Assembly (NCBI RefSeq): GCF_022376445.1
Contig: NW_025955014.1
Span: 186,001-250,000 of the forward strand
Source of the DNA: Fomitopsis serialis
Taxonomy: Eukaryota > Basidiomycota > Agaricomycetes > Polyporales > Fomitopsidaceae
DNA: 64,000 nt
Direction: 5' to 3'
The translations under genes were made by a program, and so were the position numbers. The notes beneath the pieces are model-generated. The model ran no database searches. It was not told where the DNA came from and worked only from the letters and a program-made list of their open reading frames with translations. Every line of letters starts with the position of its first letter. Position 1 is the stretch's first letter. Positions 1-10,072 of this stretch are shown in pieces.

Positions 1-1056
1 GGGGCGAGAACAAAGCCAATTGCCCTGGAAACGGTCAAAGCGAAGGTTAGATGACCTGCTGACGCTCACCTTGCTGTGGCGAGCCGAGCGAGAAAAGCCA
101 GTGCGGACGGTCCATACTGCGCTGTGTCCCGATCGTCACAAAGGGGCAATGACATTGGTCAAGATCAGTGTCGCTCGCTGCCACGAGCCTATTGGAGGCT
201 GTATCAGTGCATACGAAACGTATTGAATATGGGAGGCCCTTGGACAAAGCGAAAGGAGCCGTACCTGATCCAAGGGAGGCTCAAGCGCTCTACATTCAAA
301 CCTCCGTGGTGCGGCGCAGAACACAAGTATGGTTGCATTCGGCCTCAGGCTTGTGTAGCACGGCTACTTCGACTTTCCGACGGAATCTAGAAACAATCTT
401 GGGCAAAATAAAAGAGTATCCAAGCGACATCAATGGCTGAGCACGTACCATGACATCCTACCGACGTAGCAGTGCGTGGCGATGCGATGCAAGTATTCTG
501 GCGTCAAGTCGGGCTCGTCGCTTTCAACGACTGCTCAGTACTTGTATTCGAGAGATTGAACGATATCTCTGGCAGCGCTGAGTCAGTTTGTTGATATCTG
601 GATCACGGTAAGTGGGGAAGTCTAGCCGGCCTGCGCGGCCAAAAGTGGCGGTAACGCGCTGTTGCTTTGGTGCCAGGAGTGTGATACTACTCGCCGAAGG
701 CCGCCAGTGTGAAGTAACTCGTCGCCGTACGTCTGCCGCTGATTATCAGTGATTAGTCATACGTCAGCTACACTGTCGATGCGCGCAAACGCACCGGCGT
801 ACGTACGTTACGGTCGAAAGACCGTAGTAGAAAGTTCAGCAGATTGAGGTTTGATGAGAATATTAGAAACCACCTTGTAGTCGCTAAGGCATTGAGATCA
901 ATTGACGACGAGAGCACCTCCTGTCCTTCAACGCCTTCAACGCCAGAGTAGTCTCAACGCGATCTAGCAGGCTCAATGACTCGCAGACCTTCTCTATATG
1001 TGAGCGTACAGCGTAAACATGCTTCAACGAACTACATTAGTAGACTATCGTCCTTT
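1..1056. other. No gene recognised
   Basis: Only short overlapping open frames are present on both strands, without recognisable domain, long exon or convincing splice pattern. It lies downstream of the decayed F-box gene. Confidence 0.6.
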
Positions 1057-2503
1057 TCAGAATGCCACGATAGACGCAGACACGAGTAAGAACACGTCGT
1101 GTGCGAGAAACGTCACGACGAACCTAAGTATTCCACGCTTGTCTGCCCGGGGCATCTTCCCTCTGACGAGTTTTGACCATTCATCATCAGAGATTCGCAA
1201 CGGCTCGTCAGGTGGGCCGGCGGACGGAATCGCGAGGCCTAGCTGGAGCTTGCCCTGCCTGATATTATAGCAAGTCGAGAGACAACAGTCGATCTCTGCC
1301 AGGTCGCCCTCCGTCTCGAGCCGATGGAGGAGCACGCTCAGCCGCTCCGCAGCGCCTTTGCTCTTGCCAACGTGGAAATTGATCAGCAGATGGGTGATGT
1401 GGTACGACGTTAAGGAGGAGAGCAGGCGCGGGATCCACGCGTAGTTGCTGTCGAGGACGCACCACACCGAGAACCGCAGAGAGCTTAGGTTGAGACCGCT
1501 GAGGTCGATCTGCTCGCCTACGAGATTTTGTGGATGCCATACATCAGCTTCGGCCCCTCCGAATACAAGTGGCCAAGAGACATACTGATTTTCTCCGGGG
1601 ACTGGTCTTCGACGCCATTGAATTTCAGTCCTAGGCCGAGATACTGCAGCGAGAGCGCGCATGCATCCAGTAACTCCCGAATCCTGATCATGCCTAAGGA
1701 TATGTTATGCTCAGAGCCAGCAGCTCTGCCGTTTTGCCAATGCGAAACAGAAAATCATGGATGGCGGGATGTATGTCGCCCGATAGGGAGATATCACGGA
1801 GACGCGAGCGGTTCAGCGGGAGTAGCGGCGGTTGCTCCCCCGGATTGCAATCGCAGTCAATGTCGGTGCAGAAAAGTTACTGCAGGTTCGGCAGGGCGGA
1901 TATCAGCTGCGAGAACTGCGACACCGTCGCGAAGCAAACATAATCCAGCGTCAGCTCCTCGATGGCGTGGAATGCAGCTAGGTGCACGATGTCCTTCTGT
2001 CGAACGGAGCCCACGCCCCATTTGGCGTTGCTGATGACGAGGGTCTGTATCTTCGGGAGATAGCGAGCGAGCATGATCGCGAACGTTCCGAGATGTGGGA
2101 CGGGAAGAGGGAGTGCACCCGAGCCACCGGATATCGTGATGAATCGCATCGTCTGTCGAAGGTACGGCGTAGTGCGAAGCAATCTTGAGAATGAGGTTAC
2201 GTCTGCTCGATTGCGGAGGATGATGTTTCCCCGCAGATGCCATCTCGCACGGTTGTACAAGGCCTTGCAAGTCAAGGCACATGATATCAATGTCTTCCAC
2301 TGAGGAGACCTTCGCAAGCTCCAATGTCTGTTGACGTTTTCCGCCATAAGGTCGATTATCCGTTCCCATATTTCTATGGGCATGCGGGAGATCCTCGCGC
2401 CGGCCATCCCGGTGGATGTCTCTCCCCCCTGTGAGGAAGAAGAGTATATGCTGATGTGTCTTGGTTCAACGACGAATCGCGAAGCAATAAGTCTAGCCAT
2501 CAC
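1057..2503 (-). pseudogene. Decayed F-box protein gene
   Basis: The 5' part (2503 down to 1877) encodes an F-box-like motif (RMPIEIWERIIDLM, then SCALTCKALYNRAR) followed by leucine-rich text typical of the large basidiomycete F-box families, which act as SCF ubiquitin-ligase adaptors. The frame ends at a TAA at 1877-1879 right after LPNLQ. Coding-like text continues in that frame to about 1715 (DISLSGDIHPAIHDFLFRI), changes frame, continues to about 1530 (CALSLQYLGLGLKF), then changes again into the tail 1057-1530 (LSSLRFSVWCVLDSN). No single GT..AG intron set removes all three lesions, so I read it as a pseudogene. Some lesions could be base-call errors. F-box identity is moderately sure, inactivation less so. 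Confidence 0.55.
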
Positions 2504-4532
2504 TCACGCGCTTTCGCTCGTCATGGTGCCAGTTGAACAGTTTCCAGTCGGGAGTTCGATGGCTCGATTACGATCAGTCCGTGCAAAGCTGGGGATTTTA
2601 GCAATTTAGATCATGGAAGAGGCGACACCTGACTAACCAAGTGGTCATCCTGACGGACGGTGAGTGTTCGATCACAACGATGTTACTGCGACGTCGCAGT
2701 CACGACAGGCCTATTGCCAGGCGAAGGCAAAGACGTGCGTTAATCGTACCAGCGTTCGAATCAAGCAACGCAACGAAACGTACTGAAGCGCTCGTCTCAA
2801 TCGTAAGGATGTCCTAGTCTTCGGATCGCCCTGCGAGTGTTCAAGGCTTAGAGTGAGGGAGTGGAAGATATGATAGGTCTGGGGATGATCCTCATTCACG
2901 ATCGATGATATAAGACGCTCATGGTCTCGCGTGCGAAAGTGTACTGCGTCTACTCATGAGAAAGCTGTGATCTGAGGAGGATTTACGTACATACCTATTG
3001 GTGTAGACGCATCTAGATGGTCGGTACTGGTCAGGAGACACCGCGATCAGGCGCGGATTGTACAGCAAGTTCAATGCTATGTTTTGTATCGCGCACCGCT
3101 ATGCTGAGAACTATGGGTGAATTCGAGAAGAGAAGGTTGGATAGCACTCACAGCGTGGACACGAGAAGCGCAATGCTGAACAAGTCAAGGCTGACCACAC
3201 ACCGAGCGCTCAACTCACGATAAGTACCTCATCGGAACGGAACAAACGATCATTGCTCAGGTGGCTATGGGCCATGAACTCAGCAGTAAACAGCACCATT
3301 TACAATGCATCTTGCTCTCGTAGACACCATATTGGTTCGAAGGCTGTTATATTTCAACCATAGAGAAACCGATGATAGGATCACCGATGGCAGCAGATAG
3401 TAGTACTGGATGAGGCGCGCTGCCGACCATTCTCTCAGCGTCTCCGCAGCAGTTGCACAGCTGCAGAAGGACAGCGATGTGTGGAATCGCCGTGTCATGC
3501 CGGAGCCGGAGTACCGTCTAACAGCAGTGTCCGTGAGTGGGAGTCTGTTGCGAAGCTAGTGAGCGGTCGAACGAGTACGTGTCTGATGACGATCCTCACC
3601 CCCGTCCCTGGACGGACGTGTTAACCGACTCCACACGCGAGCACGCCCGTGCGGGACGCGAAACGTGTCCTATGATCAGGCCACTGTGCGGATCAGACAG
3701 GTCAGGTCATGAACAGCTCAAGGATGAGGAGATGAACACGTACTAGAACTGTGGCTCTTCGCGAACGGCCCTGTGGACTGCGACCACCGAACGCTATAGA
3801 GCGCGTGCAGCACGGTCATTGACGACGAGGGGCGGTCCGTACCGCGGCGGACCACTGCTTCCCATAGACGTAGACCAGGTCGACGCCTGGGAGGTGGCCG
3901 TGCGCATACGCGCGGACCGGCGAGCGGGGCAGGCTGGGCCGTAACGCGTATACGTTTGGTGTTCTTGTCTCGGATGGCTTCTGGCAAGGGCGCGTCTCGC
4001 GGGTCGGAGGTGTGGCGGGGGCATGCTGGTGCAACGGAGACGAGCGGTGCGAATAGGCCTTGTTGAGGTACGGGGATGGCGTAACGCGGACGCTGTATTT
4101 ATACCAGAACGGTCAGGGGCGGAGGGACGAAACAAAAAACATACGCAGGAGCCACACAATAGGTATAGCCACCCGTGATCAAGTGAAAGGCTATTGTCGC
4201 AGAGGCATGTCGAAGCGTACTGCACCGTACTAAAGCGCCAAGACTTGGAGGTCCGGATCATGGACACCGGACCTGGTATTTCACAGTAGTCAAGACACCG
4301 TTCTCGACGCAGATGTACGGGGCGAATATTGGTGTCACCCCGGACGACTGCCGTGGTTGGGTTGGGCCGACGTAGCGTACGAAGTGGCCCCATTGGCCGC
4401 TGCCGTGGTCAGTCTGCCATTCAATTTGCGAGGAGGTTATGGCAGCAATTCACGAGATAAGAACAAGGCTCGATGAGCGCAGGAGATGACCATCATCGTC
4501 GCGGTGCCGTGCTGAACTGGCCGCATTACATA
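2504..4532. other. Intergenic, no supported gene
   Basis: Small open frames only. A GC-rich minus-strand frame at 3816-4034 ends in PGVDLVYVYGKQW, vaguely like a piece of a carboxylesterase, but has no partner exons and is not annotated as a gene. Confidence 0.5.
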
Positions 4533-4940
4533 CTGTGGCTGACCCGATAATGCAATTTGGTACAGTAAATTAATGCAAACGACCATTTTGCTTATTGCGC
4601 GTAGGATCACTTCGCACAGGAAAAATTGCATGATGTTGCTACATGTCACCTTACTATTATCACAGACGCGATAGGAGCTACCTGCTTTCTGCAGCTCAGG
4701 AAAAATCGGAAGGTGCATTTTCGGCGCCTATTCCGCCGCGCCAGTTTTGGCGGGCGAAACCAGTCGCTCGTTTTCAGGCGTGCAAACTGCATGTTCCCGC
4801 CCTCCGGTTGACCTTAAAATATTCGAAGGTGTGCTCAAGATGTATAAAACTGAGTCTATCAGGCTAAAAATCAAAGTAGCTTCAAGTTGCGGGTGTGGGA
4901 CAGTAATGCAAACGCGTTTGCATTACCGGGTCAGCCACAG
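4533..4940. mobile_element. TA-flanked MITE (408 bp)
   Basis: The ends are inverted repeats: left CTGTGGCTGACCCGATAATG from 4533, and the reverse complement from 4940 reads CTGTGGCTGACCCGGTAATG. They match at 22 of 23 positions (continuing CAA on both sides). Each end is immediately flanked by TA (4531-4532 and 4941-4942), the target duplication expected for Tc1/mariner-type transposons. The interior holds no transposase frame, so it is a non-autonomous miniature element. A perfect 24-bp palindrome (centre about 4914) sits just inside the right end and repeats the AATGCAAACG text also present near the left end. The parent superfamily is inferred only from the TA duplication. Confidence 0.75.
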
Positions 4941-4985
4941 TAAGTAGCTTGACTTTTGTGCCCATAAGTGTAAGTTACATAACGA

Positions 4986-5043
4986 AAGCACCTTAATCGG
5001 GTGCAGGTTCGAAACCTGCATCCGCCACTTTGTTCTGTTTTTG
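4986..5043 (+). other. tRNA-like 3' half (T-arm and acceptor strand)
   Basis: A perfect T-arm (GCAGG TTCGAAA CCTGC, 5003-5019) contains an ideal Pol III B box (GGTTCGAAACC, 5006-5016), followed by an acceptor-like strand ATCCGCCA and a T-rich stretch. No matching 5' acceptor strand (GGCGGAT), D-arm or A box at normal spacing is found upstream. It is a truncated tRNA gene or tRNA-derived element and probably not a functional tRNA. Confidence 0.4.
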
Positions 5044-5547
5044 CGAAGAACCAGATTTTTTCTAGGCTCCAATGCACGGGAAACATCACAAAGTCTGCCC
5101 GCGGAGCGAGGGTTTTTCCTCCTAGGACCTACTCACGAAAATACTTGATCTCTTCACGGTGCCGGTAAAGAGAAACATGGCCGATATGTTCATGCGAAGG
5201 GAACGACTGTGAATACAGGGATGCGTATGTATGATGCTGCTGGTATGCTGCTGTGCCTACGTACAAGCCTACAATGTAAGTCAACCGAGGGTCAATGGTC
5301 AATGGGTGGAGAGGGACTGGGGGAAGGAGGGAAGGATGAAACTAATAACATATGGATTACACGCGCATGGGGTCGTAGTCGTCGCGGTCGTCTCGGTCTG
5401 CCATAATGATAACATACACGCCTGTGCACCCGCCACCCCACTGCGCCACCCGCGCGCTCGTGTCCGCGTGTCCGTCTGCACCGCATAGCACGGGATTACC
5501 TAGAGAGAAAGGGAGGGGAACGAGAGGCGGGGGGACCGCCGAGCCGA

Positions 5548-6620
5548 CTATCGTCGCGCGACGCGCTTCCGCTCCCGGCCCTCCTCCTCGACGTCCATCG
5601 CGTCCGCGCCCACGTTGTGGTCCTGGATGTGCAGGCCCTGCTGGTGCGCCTGCGCGTTGACCGCCGCGAGCGCGGCCCCCCGCGCACTCCGCGTCCGCCG
5701 CCGCGTCGACGGCCCGCTCTCCACGGCGGCCTGCACGGGCGCGTCGAGCAGCATCATGTTGTGCCGCCGCTTCGAGCCGACGGGCGCGTCTGCGGGCGAG
5801 GGGCTGAGGTCGAATGCGCCGGTCGGCGGGGAGAACACGGCGGTGTTGGGCGTGTCGAAGCCGAACGGCGCGGGGGTGGCGGAGAGGATGGATGGATCCT
5901 TGGCGTTGGCGAGTGCGTACAGGCGGGACTTTGCGGTGCGCCCGAGCGGGGAGGGCGAGGAGGCCGCGATGGAGTTGGCGGAGAGAGTAGATGGGGTGTA
6001 CGGTGTTGGTGGAGCGAGGGCGACCTGCGGGTTTGAGCTGTAGGGATGCAGGGGCGCTTTGGGATACGAGGAACTTACGTGGTCCTTGGACTTTGCTGAG
6101 ACGGCGCTCGGTGTCGGCGCGGGCGTCGGTGCGGACACAGCAGGGGGCTTCGTAGCCGCGGCGGGGGGCGCCGGCTTCGCGGGCGCAGCGGTGCTCGTCC
6201 CGGGCTTCGACCGCTCCCTGTCTCGATCCTTCTCCTCGTCTTCGTCCTCCTCTTCTTCGCGCGACCTGATCGCCTCGAGCCGCGCCTCGACGTAGTCCAT
6301 GATGCGCCCGATGGTCATGCCCTGGCCGTCCGAGTCGCTCGACTCACCGGCGGAGACCCCCTGCTGGATCATGACGAGCAGATCTTGACATGCTGCTGCG
6401 TAGCCTGCATTGTATGCCCGTTTGGATGTGCGCTTCGAGCAGCGGTAGAGAGTCGTGAGGCTGAGCGCAGCCGCTAAGTGGCCCGGTCAGTCAGCATCGC
6501 CGGATGTCGACGAACGGGGGGCGGCGCACCCTTAAAATTGTCCGTGAGGTCCTTCTCTGCCTTTGCGAGGTTGGGTGGGGGCAGCGAGCTGGCGAGGTTG
6601 TTGAGGTTGAGGGATTCCAT
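5548..6620 (-). CDS. HAPSTR1/UPF0472-like protein
   Basis: Complement of exons 6530-6620 and 5548-6473; the joined frame gives 338 residues. Exon 1 starts MESLNLNNLAS and exon 2 continues AAALSLTTLYRCSKR then AYNAGYAAACQDLL. This short helical block resembles the conserved core of the eukaryotic HAPSTR1 (C16orf72, UPF0472/DUF4588) family, in which an AVTNLYKES-type helix is followed by a GIQIGYQ-type helix. The rest is an acidic stretch (EEEEDEDEEKD, about residue 95) and a long Ser/Pro/Ala-rich disordered tail with basic patches (KRRHN, TRRRTRSARG), suggesting a nuclear protein. The animal family is linked to stress signalling with the ligase HUWE1; that role is not shown here. A LINE lies 42 bp upstream of the ATG. 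The family call is by resemblance only. Confidence 0.6.
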
Positions 6621-6653
6621 TGGCGATCGTTAACGGTTCTGGTCAGGTCCTAG

Positions 6654-8438
6654 CCGCCCGCCACCTTGAAGCACAAATGCGTGTGGTTAGGTAAGCGGCG
6701 CGCTCCTGCGCCCAGGCTGGGTCGCTTGGTGTTCGACCACCATGTCAAACAAATGGCCGGACGAGCAGAGAAGACCGTCAACGGGCTGGGAATGCTCGCA
6801 AACACAGTGCGAGGACTATCGCAAGAACACCTGAGGACCCTGTATACAGCGTGCGTCCGCCCGATCCTGACATACGCATGCCCAGCCTGGTGGAAAGGCA
6901 AGAAAGCACACGAACACGTCTTGGAGAAGGTGCAGAACAGAGCTCTGAGACTCATCTGCGCCGCCTTCAAGACGACGAGAGTCGTAGCGATGGAAATCGA
7001 AGCCGCAATCATGCCCATCCGACACCACCTAGAGCTCACCAAAGACCGCGCAGCGATCAGGTTCAACAAACTTAGCGCACACAGCCCGATCCTCCAACGC
7101 CTCCCGGAGGGATGGAGAGCACTCCCGACCTCGACTCCAATCCCGCCACGGCCCACGCACCGTAAGGTGACAGCACGCCGCAAGACTCCCCCGGCCTCCA
7201 CTCGACTCTGCAAGCTCGCGGAGAGATCAGACCCACGCGACGAGCGCATAATACCACTCGCTGTAGCCCCATGGAAGAAGACCACAGCCGACTTCGGAGG
7301 ACGCCTGGTGATCACACCAGCGGTCAAAGGGGTGACGAAAGACGAGGCAAGAAAGGCACACAACGGAAAGCTAAGTAAACTAAAACTATCACCCAAGAAC
7401 GCGATGATCTACTCTGACGGTTCTCTACTCACAGAGGATGGCAAACGACGCGTCGGCGCAGGCTTTGTCGTCGCCCAACAAAACAAGATACTATTCAAGA
7501 GGATAATCGCGATGAGCAGGAGCTCAGAGGTCTACGACGCGGAGATGCTAGGACTAGCAGAGGCGGCGGTCGACATCGAAGAGTACCTACAGTGCGAAGA
7601 CGCACGAGACATCACCCACCTCCACTTCTACGCCGATAACACCGCCGCAATTTCAGCCATCTTCGAGGCGAAACCAGGCCCCTCACAGACACAATCGATC
7701 ACCTTCAGAAACTTCGTCATACGGTTCCTGGAGGCAAACGCCGAGCACCGAATCACTGTAGCGTGGACACCAGGCCACAAAGGCATTGTAGGAAATGAGA
7801 TCGCAGACGCACTAGCGAAAGAAGCCACTGCGGGCGAAGGACCCAACCAACACGCAACACGAGCAAATGCACTACGCAGAGCCAAAGAACGCGCGATGAA
7901 TGCGTGGATCGACGAGTGGAAAAAGACGCAACCACAAGGCCACTTCGCGACGGCGAACCGCCTGCCACCACAGGCGAAGCCGAGAAAGCCATTCCTCACC
8001 CTTCCACGAGAGCTACTCGGACGCACGCTTCAATGCAGAACAGGACACTGTTTCATAGGCGAGTACTACAAGTCTTTCGTACCTACCGAGCCAATCGACT
8101 GCCCATGCGGCGACCCATACCAGTCTCGCCGCCACGTCCTGCAGGACTGCCCACGATACGAGAAATACCGACGCACCCTACGCGCGGTGAGCACGACGAT
8201 CGACCTGCCGACCATCCTCGGCACAGAGGAGGGGATAGACGCCCTCGCGACGTTCATTGGGAAAAGCAATGCGTTCACGAAGACGGGAGACCCGCCAGGC
8301 GGATGGGGCGAAGAAGACCAGGAACAGGAAGCGAAAGAAGAAGACGCGGAGGACGAAGAAGACGGAGACCCGAGCGGAGAGGAGGACCAGGGCCAGGACG
8401 AGGGAGAGGCGGAGAACGACGAGGACGACGAAGACTAA
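6654..8438 (+). pseudogene. LINE ORF2 remnant: RT thumb, RNase H, CCHC
   Basis: The open frame (594 codons with no intact start; the first in-frame codons follow TAG 6651-6653) begins after the RT active site with FDHHVKQMAGRAEKTV and LYTACVRPILTYACP, the usual C-terminal part of a LINE RT. The RNase H domain follows, with the acidic residues in place: YSDGS, the Glu in SEVYDAEMLG, YADNTAA and the Asp of DALAKEA, plus WTPGHKG. A knuckle CPCGDPYQSRRHVLQDC follows, then a very acidic tail. The frame is uninterrupted, so insertion is probably recent. No autonomous activity is possible without the N-terminal half. Confidence 0.8.
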
Positions 8439-8761
8439 ACGGTACTAGCTGCACGGCGAAGTACCGTCCCCACACCCTACCCATCACCACCATCGACACA
8501 TCGTGCACTAGGGGAGCAATCCCGGCTTGCATCCCTAGGAGAAGGACGCCGGAGAGCCGAGTATGGACAGTATGCTTCCCACTTATTTCTTCTTTATTCG
8601 CTATTTATTATCATGCGAGCTACGTCCCGACCTCAGACTACATCACTAGACACTGCTTCATTCCCCGACTTGACTGCCTAACCATTACAGTACAAATCCT
8701 CACGCGTACAGACTACTACACTACCCTCGAACGGGGCGCAGGTCTGGGCGGCGCGTTTTAA
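6663..8761 (+). mobile_element. 5'-truncated non-LTR (LINE) retrotransposon
   Basis: The element retains only the end of the reverse-transcriptase ORF, an RNase H domain, a Cys/His knuckle and a 3' UTR of about 320 bp; endonuclease and catalytic RT are missing. An 8-bp CGCCCGCC flanks both ends (6655-6662 and 8762-8769), a possible target-site duplication, though the motif is short and GC-rich. Truncation at the 5' end is typical of LINE insertion. RNase H-bearing fungal LINEs are mostly Tad1-like; that placement is inference. Confidence 0.75.
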
Positions 8762-10072
8762 CGCCCGCCCATGCACAGGCCGGCGTCCGCCGCGTCTTAG
8801 CACATTGCTTGCTTGTTGCGGTTAATAAATGCTGAGTTCATCATCATGGGTCGCTTGGTGGCGGTGGCACGCGTCTCGGCCCCGACGCGACGCGGTCACA
8901 GCCCAGCGCGTTCCGACGCGTCGAAGGCTCTCCTCCGGTCAGTCAACGCAATGCGCGCGATGCGTCTTGGGAATGCTTGCATAGCGTACAGTATACTGTT
9001 TCGAGATCTGTCTACGGGCAGTATCCGCATATGTTGCAGAGCCGTAGTGGTCAGCGCAACAGCGTGTAATATGGTAGCGTTCAGATGGCGCAACCGTATG
9101 CGTACGGGTGCTAAATTCTCACTGGCAGTGTAAATACGTCAAGACGGCGGCTTATGTGCGACTCCCTGGAACAGAAGGGCGAGACATACGAGTGCTATAC
9201 CAACGGAACTGGTACCGTATCCCTCTGCAGGTACGTGCACCAAGGATACCGAACCCTATACCCGAGGTCGCTAAGTAACGATCCTCGCGTGGATATGTCG
9301 CTTGAGAGTTCATGGAAAGCCCTGTGAAGAGTGCTGAGAAATGACTGTCTTCTGTAGAGCGGCAAACGGAGGAGGCGTGACAACGGAAGACAGACTGTGG
9401 GTGCTTTCGCAAGCTTAAACTCAAACTCTCTCTGCAGTGTGGACGGCAAATGTCCGACCTGTGCGTTCAGCTTGACTGAGGAGTTGTCAGCAAGATATGG
9501 CACATCGCTCACCTGGACGATCTCGTGGGCCAGTATCATTCACAGTGAGGCGCGAAGAAGATCACATCGATTCCAGCTGCTGCAAGCAATACATGAACAT
9601 CGCTTGCGCACCTTCATGCCACGATTCCGTCATTTGGTAGATCGCTTCTAGCTAGACACGCCTCGTTCATGAAAGACTGAATGGTTGCTGCACATGTGAT
9701 AGACCAACCGAGACTATCGTTACAGTAACGTACCACAGAGAGTCGAGATCCTTCCTCGCAGTCCTGGGTGGTGATAATTCCTGGATATACTCGCAGTCGA
9801 TTGCCTCCGCCGGACGTAAATCGCTACAGGGAGCGTGTCGTTGCTACAGCGCGTACGAAAGATGCTGTAATGAGAGAGCCGTGATTGAACGGAGCGACGC
9901 CTCGAGGGAAAGGAGGACGAGCAAAGAACACGCTTGGGAAGAGCAAACAGGCGCCCATAAGACGCGTGCAGGCGCGTTTATCTCACGCGCGAACGCGGCC
10001 AGTCCTCACCCGATCGCTCCGAGTCGTTCTCGTCGTCCACCTCATCCGGACGTCGCGCCCCCATCGTTCGCG
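8762..10072. other. Intergenic, no supported gene
   Basis: Contains an AATAAA at 8824 just after the LINE and small open frames on both strands (the longest at 9195-9539, minus, 114 codons) without recognisable domains. The last few hundred bases are presumably the promoter and 5' UTR of the ABC transporter; its frame is open upstream to 9881. Confidence 0.5.

Noticed and set aside
3816..4034. Possible carboxylesterase fragment (PGVDLVYVYGKQW)
   Set aside because: A single short GC-rich frame with no catalytic motif or neighbouring exons; the resemblance is too weak.
6059..6100. Possible 41-nt intron inside the HAPSTR1-like gene
   Set aside because: Removing it would change the frame; the uninterrupted frame reads on to the stop, so it is exon.
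9195..9539. 114-codon minus-strand frame
   Set aside because: No domain, no splice partners and ordinary intergenic composition.
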